A DNA stretch of 64,000 nucleotides from LMUY01 sp965199005 (GTDB taxonomy: Bacteria > Pseudomonadota > Alphaproteobacteria > Acetobacterales > Acetobacteraceae): positions 62,001-126,000 of the forward strand of contig CBDAQK010000001.1 in assembly GCA_965199005.1 (NCBI GenBank), written 5' to 3'. Below the pieces are notes generated by a model. That model saw only the letters and a program-made list of their open reading frames with translations. It made no database searches and was not told the DNA's origin. The position numbers and the translations under genes are program-made. Each line of letters opens with the position of its first letter. Positions within the stretch are counted from its first letter, which is position 1. This document shows positions 1 to 7,741 of this stretch, piece after piece.

Positions 1-620
1 CGCTGGTGAACGTGGCGTTCGACGGGCTGTTCATCCCGGGCAACCAGTCGGTCCCGCCGGGCAGCCCCTTCTACGTGAGCGCCTTCCCAGTGCCCGGCCG
101 GGATGTCGATCGGGCAAAGGCCGTGTTGAAGGCGGCCGGGTTGGACCGGGTCAAGGTGCAGATGTCGATCCCCAACATCTCCGAGTATCGTCAAGCCGGG
201 GAGGTGATCCAGGCGATGGCCGCCGATGCGGGGATCGATATCTCGCTTACCACGGTCGAGACGGCGACGCTGCTGGCGCAATGGACGGGTGGGGATTTCG
301 AGTCGCTGCTGATCCAATGGAGCGGGCGGACTGATGTCGATGCCAATTTGTATAATTTCAACGCCTGCGGGATGGCGTTGAATGGCGGGCATTACTGCAA
401 CCCGAAGCTGGACGAGGCGCTGAATGCCGCCCGGTCCACCACGGATATGGCGCAGCGTATGGTGGACTACACCGCGGCGGCGGCGATCTACTTGAAGGAC
501 CGGCCCTATATCTATCTTTGGCATCCGGTGCTGGTGTTTGGCGCCAACGCCAAGCTGACCGGGTTGCGCGTGGTGCCTGACAGCCTCATCCGGCTGCAAG
601 GGCTACAGCTGCAGCCTTGA
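1..620 (+). CDS. ABC transporter substrate-binding protein, family 5 (C-terminal part)
   Basis: The gene enters from the left edge; only about 206 C-terminal residues are present, ending with TGA at 618-620. The frame is open to the first base, so the GTG at 6 is internal and not the start. The block with YNFNACGMALNGGHYCNPKLD, a tyrosine-rich tail and a final LRLQGL-like strand is typical of the C-terminal lobe of peptide/nickel/opine-type (SBP_bac_5) periplasmic binding proteins. It would deliver a small solute to a membrane importer whose other genes must lie to the left. Its stop overlaps the TTG start of the potassium-channel gene (TTGA), so the two may be cotranscribed. The ligand cannot be told. 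Confidence 0.85.
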   Translation, partial: LVNVAFDGLFIPGNQSVPPGSPFYVSAFPVPGRDVDRAKAVLKAAGLDRVKVQMSIPNISEYRQAGEVIQAMAADAGIDISLTTVETATLLAQWTGGDFESLLIQWSGRTDVDANLYNFNACGMALNGGHYCNPKLDEALNAARSTTDMAQRMVDYTAAAAIYLKDRPYIYLWHPVLVFGANAKLTGLRVVPDSLIRLQGLQLQP

Positions 621-951
621 CGCCACGGCGGCGGCAGGGGTTGCTGGCCTCCCCGGCCCGCAACCTCGTCTTCGGACTGGCCTATATGGCGGTGGTGATG
701 GTCGTCGCCACCGGGTGTTACGTGGCTGCGGGATGGAGCCTCGGCGACGCGGTGTACATGGTCATCATCACGGTCTACACCGTGGGGTATGACGAGGTCC
801 GCCCGATCAACACGCCGCTCTTGCGGGCGATCACCATCTCCAACATCATCCTGGGCTGCACGGGCGTTATCTTCCTCACGGGTGCGCTGGTTCAGTTCAT
901 TACGCTGAATCAGATCAACCAGATGCTGGGCTTGAAACGCATGAACACCCA

Positions 952-959
952 AATCGATA
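952..959. repeat. Target-site duplication AATCGATA, left copy
   Basis: The same eight bases stand at 2117-2124 just outside the right end of the IS. Deleting the IS and one copy restores the channel frame exactly. Confidence 0.93.
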
Positions 960-982
960 GGCTCTTATCCCGTTGGCTGTTG
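960..982 (+). repeat. Left terminal inverted repeat of the IS
   Basis: 23-bp end that pairs with 2094-2116 with three mismatches. Confidence 0.9.
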
Positions 983-2056
983 GCAGACTTGGATGCCGAC
1001 GGCTGATAGCAACCAGCCACGCTGCTCGGCATCGGTGCCGAACGCTTCGAGCGTGCGGCGCCAGCCGAGGTAGTTTCCAAGATATTTGGTGGCGACGCCG
1101 TGGAATGGCCGCAGCCATTCTTTCAACCGTCCATGGTATGCGTTGACGTTGTTGATATGAAGATTGGGAGCGTCGCGCATCGGTCCTCCCGGCGAAGGGA
1201 GAATACAGCAGGGAATTTGGCCTTTGCGCGCGAAGCCGACGATCGCCTTGCCGCCGTCGCAACAGAGTTGATTGTCCGAGGTCACGACGCCTTCAAGCGC
1301 GCTGGTGACGGCGACGCGATCCAGTTGGGGCAGAACAGCGTCGGTGGTAACGCCGTTTCGATCCCGCGCCACCAGCACCGGTATCTGCTCCTTGGACAAG
1401 CCGCGCTTCTTGGCTTTTCCGCCACGCTTGCGCGAGGGACGCGGCATGTCGGACCGTTTTCCCTTGAACGATTCCAAAATGAACGTCTCGTCGGCCTCGA
1501 CGATCCCGGTGAGTTTGGTCGGCTTGTCCACCGCGGGAGCGGCGAGAAAGCGATGCCGCCAACGGAATGCCGTGCTGAACGCCACGCCGCACCGCTTGGC
1601 GGATTGAGCGAGGGTGTCGCCGCTTATCATGGCTTGCGCATGGTCTGCCCAGCGGTCCTTCTTTCGCAGCCCAGCCAGCGACGTGCCTGTCAACGCATTG
1701 AAGCTGCGACGGCAATCCACGCACCGATAGCGCGGCAGACCCGCAGAACTTCCCCAACGCTGAAGTCTGTGACTTGCACAATGCGGGCACCCGTCGCGCT
1801 CGATACGGGCCTGTGCCGCACTCGCCAACGCATCCGGACCTGCAAGCGAGACGATCAGCGACGCAGTCGTCGCATGATCCGCCGTCTCCATGGCATCCGG
1901 CAACGGGGAAACGACTTCGGCAGCACAAAGCCAGAGGTCCACCTCTGCATCCATTTTCGCCTCCGCCAGAGCAAGCACGCGAAACGTGACACTTCGCTGG
2001 ACAGCGCTCATCGCGCCGATTGCCCTCAACCAAGCCTCAAAAGCAGTATGATCCAT
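965..2056 (-). CDS. IS1595-family transposase
   Basis: A 363-residue protein that cuts and rejoins the ends of the surrounding IS. A zinc ribbon (C90, C93, C112, C115; motifs CPHC and CVDC) is followed by a helix-turn-helix around residues 148-171 and an ISXO2-like RNase-H-fold catalytic domain. The first catalytic aspartate is D189 in VEADETF; a later TSDN block gives the probable second, and HINNVNAYHGRLK marks the third site, where this family often has N in place of E. I chose ATG 2056 because MDHTAFEAWL looks like the family start and GAGG lies just upstream; an in-frame ATG at 2089 would add 11 residues. The gene looks intact, so the element may be active. Confidence 0.9.
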   Translation of the reverse strand: MDHTAFEAWLRAIGAMSAVQRSVTFRVLALAEAKMDAEVDLWLCAAEVVSPLPDAMETADHATTASLIVSLAGPDALASAAQARIERDGCPHCASHRLQRWGSSAGLPRYRCVDCRRSFNALTGTSLAGLRKKDRWADHAQAMISGDTLAQSAKRCGVAFSTAFRWRHRFLAAPAVDKPTKLTGIVEADETFILESFKGKRSDMPRPSRKRGGKAKKRGLSKEQIPVLVARDRNGVTTDAVLPQLDRVAVTSALEGVVTSDNQLCCDGGKAIVGFARKGQIPCCILPSPGGPMRDAPNLHINNVNAYHGRLKEWLRPFHGVATKYLGNYLGWRRTLEAFGTDAEQRGWLLSAVGIQVCQQPTG

Positions 2057-2093
2057 CCTCGCCTCTCCGCCGCAGGCAGAGGATATCATTGTT

Positions 2094-2116
2094 CAACAGA
2101 CAACGCGATGAGAGCC
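2094..2116 (-). repeat. Right terminal inverted repeat of the IS
   Basis: Partner of 960-982; the reverse complement begins GGCTCTCATCGCGTTGTCTG. Confidence 0.9.
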
Positions 2117-2124
2117 AATCGATA
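2117..2124. repeat. Target-site duplication AATCGATA, right copy
   Basis: Direct repeat of 952-959 flanking the IS. Confidence 0.93.
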
Positions 2125-2875
2125 AGTTGTCGAACCACGTCATCATCTGCGGCTTCGGCCGGATCGGCACGCAATTGGCACAGGAACTACTGGCAGGGCG
2201 GGCCGATTTCGTCGTTGTGGAGCGTGACGAAACCCGGGCGGAGACGGTTCGCGAATTGGGGCATCTTTGCCTGCTGGGAAATGCCGAGGAGGAGCAGGCG
2301 CTGTTGGCGGCGGGGGTGATGCGGGCGCGCACCCTGGCCACGGTGCTGCCGAACGACGCGGCGAACGTGTTCATCACGCTCACGGCCCGAAGCCTGAACC
2401 CGACCTTGGAGATCATCGCGCGCGGGGACGCCCCCAGCACGGAGCGTAAATTGCTGCAGGCGGGCGCCAACAAGGTGGTGTTGCCCACCCATATCGGGGC
2501 GGAGCGGATTGCCGAGATGATTCTGTACCGCGACACGTCCAGCCCGCTGCCGGGCTCCGAGGACATGGCCGATTTCGAGCGCGTGTTGCGCGGGTTTGGC
2601 CTCAACACGGATGTGGTGACGGTGGCGGATGGGAGCCCGGTGGTGAACCAGACTATCGGGTGGCTGGAGCGTGAGACCGAAAGCGCCTTTTTCGTCGTAC
2701 AGATCACGCGGCTCGACGGAGAGACGATCACCCAGCCCAACCAGGATTGTCGGATCGGGGCCGGCGATGGGCTGGTGCTGATCGGCCGTTTTCTGGGAGC
2801 GCGGGCACTGTTTGAGCCCGGCGGTGTCCCTGGGCTTCGGGTGTCGGCCCGGTAGCAGCCTGGATCTGCGCAACG

Positions 2876-3613
2876 TCAGTCCTGGGCGGTGGGCCGGACG
2901 ACGATATCGCCGACATCCACGTCGGCTGGCTGCTCGATCGCGAATGCAACCGCCCGAGCGATCGCGTCGGGTGAAATGGCAATTCGTTCCATCTTTTCCA
3001 TGATGGCGGCCTTCGCCGCCGGGTCGGTCATGGAGCCTGCAATATCGGTGCGAACGAAACCGGGCGAGATACCCGTCACCCGCAAATTCTCCCCCGCCTC
3101 CTGGCGTAGCGCTTCGGAGATGGTGCGCACGGCATTCTTGGTTCCGGCATAGACACCCTGGGTCGGCACGATCTTGAGCCCCGAGGTCGAGATGATGTTG
3201 ACGATGTGACCCGTTCCCTGGCGGCGGAAGACAGGGAGGGCAGCCGCTATGCCATACAGCACGCCCTTCAGGTTGACGTCGATCATCTCCTCCCATTCCT
3301 CGACCTGCAGATCGTCGAAGCGGGAGTTGCGGGCAATCCCGGCATTGTTGACGAGCACATCCAGCCGGCCGAACCGGTCGCAGGCCAGTTGGACCAGGCT
3401 GACCAAATCGTCTCGTCGCGTGACATTCGTTGCCGAATAAGCCGCCTCGCCGCCCGCCGCCACGATGCGGCCGGCGAGTGCCTCAAGGCGGTCGGCTCGA
3501 CGGGCGCCGAGCACCAGCTTGGCACCGCGCGCAGCGAGCAAGCGGGCAGTCGCTTCGCCTATGCCGCTGCTGGCGCCCGTGATTGCGACGACTTTGCCTT
3601 CGATGTCGGACAT
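2876..3613 (-). CDS. SDR-family NAD(P)-dependent oxidoreductase
   Basis: A 245-residue classical short-chain dehydrogenase/reductase. It has the cofactor motif TGASSGIG (12-19), NNAG (89-92) and the catalytic set S142, Y155 and K159 (YAGTK). The substrate region (residues ~185-225) is generic, resembling clavulanate-dehydrogenase-like SDRs often annotated only as oxidoreductase. It converges on the interrupted channel gene, with 20 bp between their stop codons, and is divergent from the permease gene to its right. No signal peptide; cytoplasmic. The substrate cannot be named. Confidence 0.9.
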   Translation of the reverse strand: MSDIEGKVVAITGASSGIGEATARLLAARGAKLVLGARRADRLEALAGRIVAAGGEAAYSATNVTRRDDLVSLVQLACDRFGRLDVLVNNAGIARNSRFDDLQVEEWEEMIDVNLKGVLYGIAAALPVFRRQGTGHIVNIISTSGLKIVPTQGVYAGTKNAVRTISEALRQEAGENLRVTGISPGFVRTDIAGSMTDPAAKAAIMEKMERIAISPDAIARAVAFAIEQPADVDVGDIVVRPTAQD

Positions 3614-3710
3614 GAAGTGTTCTCTTCGTATTTGCCTCCATTCCCGGTACCACCGCTACCGCAACTCTGACAAATCGATTCTAATGCCGCCATCACCAGG
3701 GATGACCGCG

Positions 3711-5030
3711 ATGGCCGTGAGCAGCGATGTGGATACCGTTCTTCCCGCACCACGCCTGCTGGCGTTCGGGTTGCAGCATCTGCTGGTCATGGCCGCCTCC
3801 CCGATCACCGCGGTGTTCGTGCTGGGGCGGGCGTTGGATCTGCCGGGGCCGGTGACCGTCAACCTGATCAGCGCCACCATCCTGGCATGCGGCCTGGGCA
3901 CCTTGCTCCAATCACTGGGCCTCTGGCGCCTGGGCGCGCGGCTGCCGTTCGTGATGGTGCCCGGCGGCGCGCCAGTGTTCCTGTTCATCAGCATCGCCAA
4001 GCTGACCGATTTGCAGACGGCAACCGGCGCGGTGCTGATGACGGCGGTGTTCTACGTCCTCATCCTGCCGGTGTTCAGCCGATGCCTGCGTTTCTTCCCC
4101 GATTTGGTGATCGGCACGATGTTGCTGCTGGTCGGCGTCAACCTGGTTGCCATCTATGGCGGCGTCGTCACCGGCCGGCCCGGCACGCCCAGTTTCGGGG
4201 ACCCGGTGGCGCTCGGGCTGGCTTCCGCCACCATCCTGATGACGGCGCTGTTCGTGCGCGTGCTCCCCGGCATGTTCGGCCAACTCGCGGTCATGGCCGG
4301 GTTGCTCGCCGGCTGCATCTTGGCGGGTTTGGCCGGCGCCCTGCACCTCGACACCGTGTGGAACGGGCCCCTGGTCAGCCTGCCCACGATCCTGCCCTTC
4401 GGGTGGCCGAAATTCGACATCCTGTCGTCGCTGCCACTGATCCTGTTCGCCGTCATCTCGATGGCGGAGGCGACCAGTCAAACCGTCGCGGTCAGCGAAG
4501 TCGCCGGCCGGCCGGTGAACCGCAAGCGGGATGTGCCGCGCACCATCCTGGGGGATGCGCTGATGTCGTTCATTGGCGGGCTGCTGGGCACGTCGCTGAT
4601 CATCACGAGTGGCGAGAATATCGGCATCGTGCGGGCGACCGGCGTGCGATCCCGCTACGTGACCGCGACCTGCGGTGCGTTGCTGGTGGCGCTGGCGCTG
4701 CTGGCCCCGTTGGCGCGGCTGGCCAACGCCGTTCCCGGGCCAGTGGTCGGCGGCACCGCCATCATCGTCTTTGCCATCATCTGCGGCATCGGGATCGAAA
4801 TCCTACGCCGGGTGGATTTGCACGTGCCGGGCAATTTGTTTACCCTCGCGGTCGCCCTCTCATTCGGCCTGCTGCCGATCCTGGTGCCGGGCCTGTATGG
4901 CCGCTTCCCTCCGACGCTGCAGATCATCCTCGGCAACGGGCTCGCGATGGGAACGATCGCCGCGGTGGTGTTCAACGCCATCTTCAACGGTGCCGGCGCC
5001 CGCGGGGTGGAGCCGGTGGCCACCCCATGA
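3711..5030 (+). CDS. NCS2-family nucleobase (uracil/xanthine-type) permease
   Basis: A 439-residue inner-membrane symporter of the nucleobase:cation symporter-2 family, predicted to import a purine or pyrimidine. About 12-14 hydrophobic segments are visible; family landmarks are LQHLLVM near the N-terminus, the acidic SMAEATSQT block in the middle (position of the conserved Glu of TM8) and the SGENIGIV block (TM10 motif). I chose ATG 3711 because AGGGA lies 8 bases upstream; ATG 3702 and ATG 3684 are in frame but poorly placed. The stop overlaps the start of the amidohydrolase gene (ATGA), so transport and deamination are probably coupled. Substrate is inferred from that pairing. Confidence 0.88.
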   Translation: MAVSSDVDTVLPAPRLLAFGLQHLLVMAASPITAVFVLGRALDLPGPVTVNLISATILACGLGTLLQSLGLWRLGARLPFVMVPGGAPVFLFISIAKLTDLQTATGAVLMTAVFYVLILPVFSRCLRFFPDLVIGTMLLLVGVNLVAIYGGVVTGRPGTPSFGDPVALGLASATILMTALFVRVLPGMFGQLAVMAGLLAGCILAGLAGALHLDTVWNGPLVSLPTILPFGWPKFDILSSLPLILFAVISMAEATSQTVAVSEVAGRPVNRKRDVPRTILGDALMSFIGGLLGTSLIITSGENIGIVRATGVRSRYVTATCGALLVALALLAPLARLANAVPGPVVGGTAIIVFAIICGIGIEILRRVDLHVPGNLFTLAVALSFGLLPILVPGLYGRFPPTLQIILGNGLAMGTIAAVVFNAIFNGAGARGVEPVATP

Positions 5031-6427
5031 CCAACGGGATGCGGGAGGCCCTCGCGGCCGACACCCTGCTGCTGCTGCCAGAGATCGTGCTGCTGCCCGA
5101 TGGTCCGGCTCCCGGCACCGGCGTGCTGGTGCAGGATGGCGTGTTCGCCGCCATCGGTGACCCAGTGGCCTTGGCGGCGGCCTACCCCCATCTGTCGCCC
5201 GTTCCGTTGCCGGGCACGCTGCTGATGCCGGGGTTCGTCGACGCCCATACGCATCTGGCACAGTCCTTCGGCAAATCGCTGGTGTTTGGCGAGCCCTCCG
5301 AAATCTTCCGCCGCATCTGGGTGCCACTCGAGGGCAGCATGGATGACGAGGCGGTCTACTTGTCCGCCAAACTGGCGGCGCTGGAGGCGTTGCGGGGGGG
5401 CTTTACCACTGTGGTGGATGCCGGCATCCGTTCCGCCACCGGGCTGTCCGCCGTGGCGCAGGGCTGCCGCGAGGCCGGGCTGCGTTGCGTGCTGGGTGCC
5501 ATCTGCAATGACGGGGGTGGCGCGCCGCCCGCCGAGGCGGCATCGATCGTGGCAGCGGCGGAGCACCATCTCGGGGCATGGCCGGCGGGCGGGCTGATCC
5601 ACCCCTCGCTCGCTATCTCGATCCCCGAGGCGGCGACGGACGCGATGTTGGGCCGGATTGCGGGGCTGTGCGCGGAGGCGGGGGCGATCTTCCAGACGCA
5701 TGCGAACGAGCATGTGGCAGCCATCGAGCGGTCCCTGGTGGCGCGGGGCCGGCGGCCGATCCAGGTGCTGGGCGACTTGGCCGTGCTGGGCCCGCACGTC
5801 CTGCTGGCGCATGCCACCATGCTGACCCCGGACGAACTGGTCTTGCTGCGCGATACGGGCACCGCGGTCGCCTACAACCCGGTGGCAAGCGCGTGGAAGG
5901 GGAACGCTGTCGCGCCGGCCGGCACGATGGCCGCACTGGGAATTCCCTTTGGCATCGGCACCGACAGCACCCGTGCCGATGCCTTCCGCCTCCTGGATAT
6001 GGCGGAAGCGGCGCAGCGGTTGGGTGCCGGCCTGGCCAATGCGGATTTCTCGACCGGCGGTGGTTGGATTTGGCTGCACCACGCGACCGCCGGTGGCGCA
6101 GCGGCGGCCGGGTTGGGGGCGGTGACGGGCCGGATCGCGCCGGGTTTCGCCGCGGATTTCCTCCTGTTGGACCTGATGGTGCCGGAGATGCAACCATCCT
6201 GGGATTTGCCGTGGGAGCTCGTGCGGCTGGCCGGGCGCGACCAAATCGTCGCCAGCTTCGTCGCCGGGCGCATGCGGTTGTGGCAGGGCTGGCCAGTCGA
6301 TTGGGACGGGAAAGCGCTCATGCGGCAGGCGGCCGCCTGCGCCGCCAAGGCGGTTGCGGCGGCCCCGATCCACCGGGTGCACCCCACGTCCCAACACCAT
6401 CGGGAGCGGTGGGGAACGCCGCGCTAG
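5027..6427 (+). CDS. Amidohydrolase, probable guanine/8-oxoguanine-type deaminase
   Basis: A 466-residue metal-dependent hydrolase of the TRZ/ATZ-SsnA-guanine-deaminase group. It shows the TIM-barrel metal site: H74 and H76 (DAHTHL), H225 (QTHANEH), H262 and D313 (GTDS), with a beta-sandwich segment at both ends. The family hydrolyses amino or chloro groups on purines, pyrimidines and triazines. Translational coupling (ATGA) to a nucleobase permease argues for a purine or related heterocycle. The C-terminus overlaps by 4 bp with the stop of nikR on the other strand. The exact substrate is not certain; the name given is an inference from family and context. Confidence 0.85.
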   Translation: MTNGMREALAADTLLLLPEIVLLPDGPAPGTGVLVQDGVFAAIGDPVALAAAYPHLSPVPLPGTLLMPGFVDAHTHLAQSFGKSLVFGEPSEIFRRIWVPLEGSMDDEAVYLSAKLAALEALRGGFTTVVDAGIRSATGLSAVAQGCREAGLRCVLGAICNDGGGAPPAEAASIVAAAEHHLGAWPAGGLIHPSLAISIPEAATDAMLGRIAGLCAEAGAIFQTHANEHVAAIERSLVARGRRPIQVLGDLAVLGPHVLLAHATMLTPDELVLLRDTGTAVAYNPVASAWKGNAVAPAGTMAALGIPFGIGTDSTRADAFRLLDMAEAAQRLGAGLANADFSTGGGWIWLHHATAGGAAAAGLGAVTGRIAPGFAADFLLLDLMVPEMQPSWDLPWELVRLAGRDQIVASFVAGRMRLWQGWPVDWDGKALMRQAAACAAKAVAAAPIHRVHPTSQHHRERWGTPR

Positions 6428-6837
6428 GCGTCGGCGTCCTTGGCGGGCAGCACAATCAGTTGCCCGTGCCGCACGCCGCGCTCGGCGATGACGTGATCGG
6501 CCATGTGCCGCACGTCTTCCGTGGTGCCCTTCAGCACTGCGACCTCCAGGCAGCGTTCGGTGTCGAGATGAACGTGCAACGTCGCCACGTTGATCTCATG
6601 GTGATCGTGGAACTCATTGGCCAGCCGGTTGGGCAGGTCACGGCGCCGATGGTCGTAGACGTAGAGGAGCGCCCCTACACAGGCCGCATCTGACGGCAGC
6701 TTGGATTCGATCTGCCGCAACCCGGCGCGGGCGAGGTCGCGCAAGGCCTCGGACCGGTTCTGATAGCCGCGACGCAGCACCAGGGCGTCGATTTCGGCCA
6801 GCAACTCGTCCTCGATCGTCATGGTCACACGTTGCAT
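6424..6837 (-). CDS. nikR: Nickel-responsive transcriptional regulator NikR
   Basis: A 137-residue ribbon-helix-helix repressor with a C-terminal ACT-like metal domain. The N-terminal strand QRVTMTIEDELL and the helix GYQNRSEALRDLAR fit the DNA-binding fold. The nickel ligands of the E. coli protein (H76, H87, H89, C95) are matched by H77, H88, H90 and C96, with the diagnostic VATLHVHLD stretch. It should shut off nickel uptake when nickel is plentiful. No nikABCDE operon adjoins it, although family-5 importers elsewhere in the window belong to the nickel/peptide family. I saw no clear GTATGA-TCATAC operator nearby. Confidence 0.93.
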   Translation of the reverse strand: MQRVTMTIEDELLAEIDALVLRRGYQNRSEALRDLARAGLRQIESKLPSDAACVGALLYVYDHRRRDLPNRLANEFHDHHEINVATLHVHLDTERCLEVAVLKGTTEDVRHMADHVIAERGVRHGQLIVLPAKDADA

Positions 6838-6898
6838 GGCACCCCCAGGGGAGACGCTAACACGGCAGCCTTGCGCGTCGTCATGTCACCTTCGGACT

Positions 6899-7135
6899 TT
6901 ACGCCCCTTTCGGTCCGTAGCCCGGCTTCTTGTAGAGCCGGTCCCAATGCCCGGCGATATCGGGTTGGTAGACATCCTCGGTCCAGCGGTCCGGCGCAAT
7001 ATCCTCGAAGCTGACCGACACCGCCGCTTCCCCGCAGCCGGCCCCCACCATGAGCGCCTGGGTCATATCCGCGGCGATGCGGGCTTTCTGCTCGTCGGAT
7101 CGTCCGGCAACCAGCTTTACGATGACGTGGGGCAT
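6899..7135 (-). CDS. Tautomerase of the 4-oxalocrotonate tautomerase family
   Basis: A 78-residue protein starting M-P, so after Met removal it would expose the catalytic N-terminal proline (PHVIVKLVAGRS). The beta-alpha-beta layout with EQKARIAADMTQAL and the block VSVSFEDIAPDRW is standard; the C-terminal tail is about 15 residues longer than the 62-residue classic form. These enzymes tautomerise or dehalogenate small unsaturated acids in the cytoplasm. AGGAG lies 8 bases before the ATG. It follows the cupin gene by 41 bp on the same strand and is probably in the same transcript. Confidence 0.85.
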   Translation of the reverse strand: MPHVIVKLVAGRSDEQKARIAADMTQALMVGAGCGEAAVSVSFEDIAPDRWTEDVYQPDIAGHWDRLYKKPGYGPKGA

Positions 7136-7176
7136 GTTTGTCGCTCCTGAACAGGATATACCACCGGTCGACGAGA

Positions 7177-7572
7177 TCACCCTTGGTATTGGGCGTCGGT
7201 CACCTTCTCCATCCAATCCACGGGCGAACCGTTGAGCTTTTCCTGGATGGCGATATGGCTCATGGCCGTGGTGGGGGCGGCGCCGTGCCAGTGCTTCTCG
7301 CCGGGTGGAAAAAAGACGACGTCGCCGGGCCGGATTTCCTCGATCGAGCCGCCTTCGCGCTGAACCCGGCCGCATCCAGCCGTGACGATGAGCGTTTGGC
7401 CGAGTGGATGGGTATGCCATGCCGTCCGGGCACCAGGCTCGAACGTGACGAGGGCCATGGCCACGCGTGCCGGATCGGGGGGAGCGAAAAGCGGGTCGAT
7501 GCGCACCGTGCCGGTGAAGTAGTCTACCGGACCTTTGCCGGAGGGCTGGCTGCCAATCCGCTTGATTTCCAT
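7177..7572 (-). CDS. Cupin-domain protein
   Basis: A 131-residue single-cupin protein. The first metal motif is H53-T-H55 with Q59 in the usual glutamate region, and the second is H94 and H96 in GEKHWHG. The pattern WHTHPLGQTLIV and FFPPGEKHWHGA is that of the cupin group found with carboxymuconolactone decarboxylases and of cupin hydroxynitrile lyases. AAGGA lies about 8 bases before the ATG. It is separated from the monooxygenase gene upstream by 169 bp, so it probably has its own promoter, and is followed by the tautomerase. The reaction is unknown. Confidence 0.85.
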   Translation of the reverse strand: MEIKRIGSQPSGKGPVDYFTGTVRIDPLFAPPDPARVAMALVTFEPGARTAWHTHPLGQTLIVTAGCGRVQREGGSIEEIRPGDVVFFPPGEKHWHGAAPTTAMSHIAIQEKLNGSPVDWMEKVTDAQYQG

Positions 7573-7741
7573 GATGGCATCCTTCGATGGCGGTTTGCGT
7601 CACTCAAAAAATAGCGGATGTGATTACCCACGATAAGCGGGGAAGATCGGCATAGACCCAGTAGCCTAGCTAATGAATGTCACGGGGCGAAACGGGCGAT
7701 GTCACTGCCTTGCTGCCTCGGGATGAACTCTCTCCCCTGCC

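Larger units (their letters stand above)
960..2116 (-). mobile_element. Insertion sequence, IS1595 family, 1157 bp
   Basis: The element begins at 960 with GGCTCTTATCCCGTTG and ends at 2116, whose reverse complement reads GGCTCTCATCGCGTTG. The two ends match at 20 of 23 positions. It carries one transposase gene that nearly fills it (stop codon 5 bp from the left end). The ends starting GG, the 8-bp target duplication and the transposase type all agree with the IS1595 family. It interrupts the potassium-channel gene. Confidence 0.93.
617..2855 (+). pseudogene. Potassium channel with TrkA-N domain, split by an IS element
   Basis: The 5' part (617-959) codes for a short N-terminus, two membrane segments and a pore loop with the filter-like motif TVGYDEVRP. 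The 3' part (2125-2855) codes for a RCK module: Rossmann fold with GFGRIG, acidic residue after VVVE, then a TrkA-C domain. Removing bases 960-2124 (the IS plus one 8-bp duplication) joins GAT to AAG in frame and gives a single 357-residue protein, the usual size for a two-TM channel with a cytoplasmic NAD-binding ring. As it stands the upstream frame runs 16 codons into the IS and stops at 1006. A TTG at 2127 could start the cytoplasmic domain alone, but no good ribosome site precedes it. The start TTG at 617 overlaps the preceding stop. Little other decay is visible, so the insertion looks recent. Confidence 0.9.

Noticed and set aside
3887..5026. An open frame of about 380 codons running through the permease gene into the amidohydrolase frame
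   Set aside because: It is a GC-rich shadow: no domain, Arg/Pro/His-rich translation, and the permease frame is clearly coding. The amidohydrolase starts at ATG 5027.
4655..6400. A 581-codon antisense open frame opposite the amidohydrolase
   Set aside because: Lies fully opposite a well-supported gene, with composition typical of antisense frames in GC-rich DNA and no recognisable domain.
6838..6898. A NikR operator near nikR
   Set aside because: No GTATGA-N16-TCATAC-like dyad found.
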